DNA of 41,885 nucleotides from Ardenticatenaceae bacterium (lineage in GTDB: Bacteria > Chloroflexota > Anaerolineae > Promineifilales > Promineifilaceae). The DNA lies in contig JACKBN010000023.1 in assembly GCA_020634565.1 (NCBI GenBank), positions 1 to 41,885 on the forward strand, given 5' to 3'. Numbering within the stretch: position 1 is the first letter of the stretch; each line of letters starts with the position of its first letter. Made by a program: the position numbers and the translations under genes. Under the pieces are notes generated by a model. The model saw only the letters and a program-made list of their open reading frames with translations, had not been told where the DNA came from and made no database searches. This document shows positions 40,765 to 41,885 of this stretch, piece after piece.

Positions 40765-40944
40765 CTAGAAACCAGATCCGGCGTTGTTGATAATCAACGA
40801 CAACACCATACTAATCACAATGAGAATACCCATAACCAGCAGAAACTTTTCAGCAAAGGTGCGTTTGCGGTTGTAAATGCGGCTCTTCTCTGAAACCTGA
40901 GGCAGTTTCTTTTTCGGCTGACGGCGTTTTCTTACTTTGGCCAT
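40765..40944 (-). CDS. 59-residue basic single-TM protein, unknown function
   Basis: Translating the minus strand from ATG 40944 gives 59 residues to a TAG at 40765. It opens with a strongly basic segment (MAKVRKRRQPKKK), has a second basic stretch before the membrane, then one hydrophobic helix (FLLVMGILIVISMVLSLII) and a short tail NNAGSGF. AAGGAG lies nine bases before the ATG, a good ribosome binding site. It is too short for usual length cut-offs and is easily missed. I do not recognise a family. The topology should place the basic part in the cytoplasm. Confidence 0.75.
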   Translation of the reverse strand: MAKVRKRRQPKKKLPQVSEKSRIYNRKRTFAEKFLLVMGILIVISMVLSLIINNAGSGF

Positions 40945-41111
40945 TTCTATCGACTCCTTGACAATAAATATTCTGCGGTACTGCGCCCATCAGTATAACA
41001 TAGTTTTTTGACTGGGGAAAAGGCGACAACCCACAACGAAAACAGGTAAAAGTGTTCACCTGCCTCTCAGCAAAATTGATTTGTGTTGTCCAGTATGTGG
41101 GCTGTAAACAG

Positions 41112-41576
41112 TTAAGCTGCGGGCAGCCGGCCCATCTTATCCAGAACCCACTTCATGCATTTGTGGAAGGGGTCAAAGTACATCATGGGGCAGCCACCAG
41201 CAATCACTTTGATGCCATTTTCGCGGCAAACGGCCGTTCCCTCATCCGAAACGCTCGACGGCATCAGGGTATTGTTGTGCATCCAGACGCGTGGTACGCC
41301 AGCAGTCACACAATCCTGCACGATCTGGGTGGTTTGCTCTGGATTTGTCACCAGAATCGCGCCATCAACTCCGCCCGGGATGGCCTGCATCGAGGCATAA
41401 CAAGGATCATCTTCAACCGTCTCTGCATTGGGATTGACGGCAAAAACTTCATATCCCTTGTCCCGCAGGGTACGGTAAATGCCGTTGGCTGCTTCACTGG
41501 AACTGCGCGAAACGCCAGCCACGGCAATCCGTTTTTGCGCCAGAAACTCTTGGGCTAATTCATCAAATTGGCTCAT
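41112..41576 (-). CDS. CoA-binding domain protein (YccU-like)
   Basis: A 154-residue protein of the small CoA-binding family with a Rossmann fold. KRIAVAGVSRSSSEAANGIYRTLRDKGYEVFAVNPN at about 16-51 is the nucleotide-binding start, and VIAGGCPMMYFDP closes the fold. Related stand-alone domains occur in many bacteria with no settled function; CoA binding is inferred from succinyl-CoA ligase relatives. AGGA lies seven bases before ATG 41576; the TTG at 41597 would lie upstream of that site. ACGGCCGT at 41230. Confidence 0.88.
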   Translation of the reverse strand: MSQFDELAQEFLAQKRIAVAGVSRSSSEAANGIYRTLRDKGYEVFAVNPNAETVEDDPCYASMQAIPGGVDGAILVTNPEQTTQIVQDCVTAGVPRVWMHNNTLMPSSVSDEGTAVCRENGIKVIAGGCPMMYFDPFHKCMKWVLDKMGRLPAA

Positions 41577-41741
41577 GTTAACTTCCTCACTTGGCAACTA
41601 ATAAAGGTAATTGGCTACTCTCATTTCAGGCACTTGCTGCCAATTACCCAGTACAAATCATCAACTTTTTGCCTGGCATGTCCAGTGAGAAGTGGACCGT
41701 TATTTGCTGATGTTTGTCAGTAGTCAGAGGGTTTCCCTCCA

Positions 41742-41769
41742 TTGACGCCCCCTCCTACTCCTGTATAAT
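41742..41769 (+). promoter_or_regulatory. Promoter of the FMN riboswitch leader
   Basis: TTGACG (41742-41747), a 16-base spacer and consensus TATAAT (41764-41769), about 20 bases before the riboswitch begins. Confidence 0.75.
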
Positions 41770-41787
41770 CCTTTCGATAACAAAATA

Positions 41788-41885
41788 ATGACCTTCGGGG
41801 CAGGGTGCGGGCGCAATTTTGCCAAGGCAAATTTGGGCACAATTCCCGACCGGCGGTGAGGCCTGCGCAGGCCAAGCCCGCGAAC
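41788..41885 (+). promoter_or_regulatory. FMN riboswitch (RFN element), cut by the window end
   Basis: The conserved blocks appear in order: CTTCGGGGCAGGGTG, then AATTCCCGACCGGCGGT and AGCCCGCGA. These form the 5' half of the FMN aptamer; the stretch between the first two blocks is longer than usual and contains its own hairpin. The 3' part (usually a GA-rich and CCGACGGT block) lies outside the window. Such leaders control riboflavin synthesis operons or flavin transporters, so a rib gene is expected next. Confidence 0.92.

Larger units (their letters stand above)
880..41237. repeat. Dispersed palindrome ACGGCCGT, about 73 copies (HIP-like)
   Basis: First bases of the exact copies as read by eye: 880, 922, 2441, 3364, 4236, 7324, 7344, 9225, 9602, 9815, 10071, 10763, 10957, 11998, 12268, 12295, 12941, 13379, 13670, 14443, 14636, 14895, 15402, 16453, 17111, 18003, 18558, 19082, 19176, 19292, 20164, 20282, 20744, 21235, 22377, 22547, 22727, 22767, 23300, 23724, 23840, 24262, 24501, 24532, 24829, 26120, 26500, 27268, 27529, 29194, 30412, 30573, 30645, 30861, 31656, 33722, 33830, 33942, 34236, 34953, 35286, 35493, 35828, 37683, 37830, 38157, 38865, 38937, 39351, 39626, 39916, 40667, 41230. 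The preceding base is usually A or T and the next usually T. About 25 more copies differ at one outer base. Confidence 0.93.

Noticed and set aside
880..41237. ACGGCCGT enrichment as simple codon or dipeptide bias
   Set aside because: The octamer occurs in three frames, on both strands and between genes, while single-base variants encoding similar residues are much rarer.

Overview
This 41.9 kb window looks like bacterial chromosome, most likely from Chloroflexota (Anaerolineae-like). That placement is an inference. It rests on moderate GC (a little over 50 % by eye), exported proteins with a YLPLV-type motif, several CPBP membrane proteases, an effector-associated (EAD-like) domain on a membrane anchor, and dispersed rather than clustered trp genes. 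No transposase, integrase, phage gene, CRISPR array or rRNA was seen.

Layout. 97-2499: GH3 beta-glucosidase. 2627-4732: a small membrane protein, a Nudix hydrolase and a YihY/BrkB membrane protein, all on the minus strand. 4814-7297: tRNA-Leu, trigger factor and ClpP, a protein-folding and proteolysis block. 7542-10816: two exported or anchored surface proteins. 10817-14190: minus-strand genes (membrane protein, tRNA-Pro, CPBP protease, histidine phosphatase, GNAT). 14318-15652: YprB-like exonuclease. 15668-16486: exported protein. 16818-19749: a tight run of two CPBP proteases, trpF and a Nudix hydrolase. 19855-20925: EAD-like/TM/ectodomain protein. 21059-22264: trpB. 22343-23789: a coiled-coil protein coupled to a thioredoxin-type arsenate reductase. 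23769-24869: a TetR regulator and a DUF2867-like gene. 25014-27311: cyclase-family hydrolase, YqaA-like protein and DAHP synthase. 27567-28877: an anchored protein and a nitroreductase. 29125-36849: a polysaccharide cluster (flippase, GT-like protein, two methyltransferases, sulfotransferase, GT4) ending in an RsmF-like rRNA methyltransferase. 36956-40046: an ECF sigma factor and a large FecR/DUF5666-type transmembrane protein. 40280-41576: RidA, a 59-residue membrane protein and a CoA-binding protein. 41742-end: a promoter and an FMN riboswitch cut by the window edge.

The most unusual signal is global. The octamer palindrome ACGGCCGT, usually as AACGGCCGTT, occurs about 73 times by my reading where roughly one copy is expected by chance. 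It falls in all three reading frames, encoding T-A-V, N-G-R or R-P, on both strands, and in intergenic DNA. Two copies fold into the terminator behind clpP. It resembles the cyanobacterial HIP1 phenomenon with a different sequence. A second small repeat (GGTAnTCAGT units) is inserted in frame in both trpF and the rsmF-like gene. Several intergenic inverted repeats form further families.
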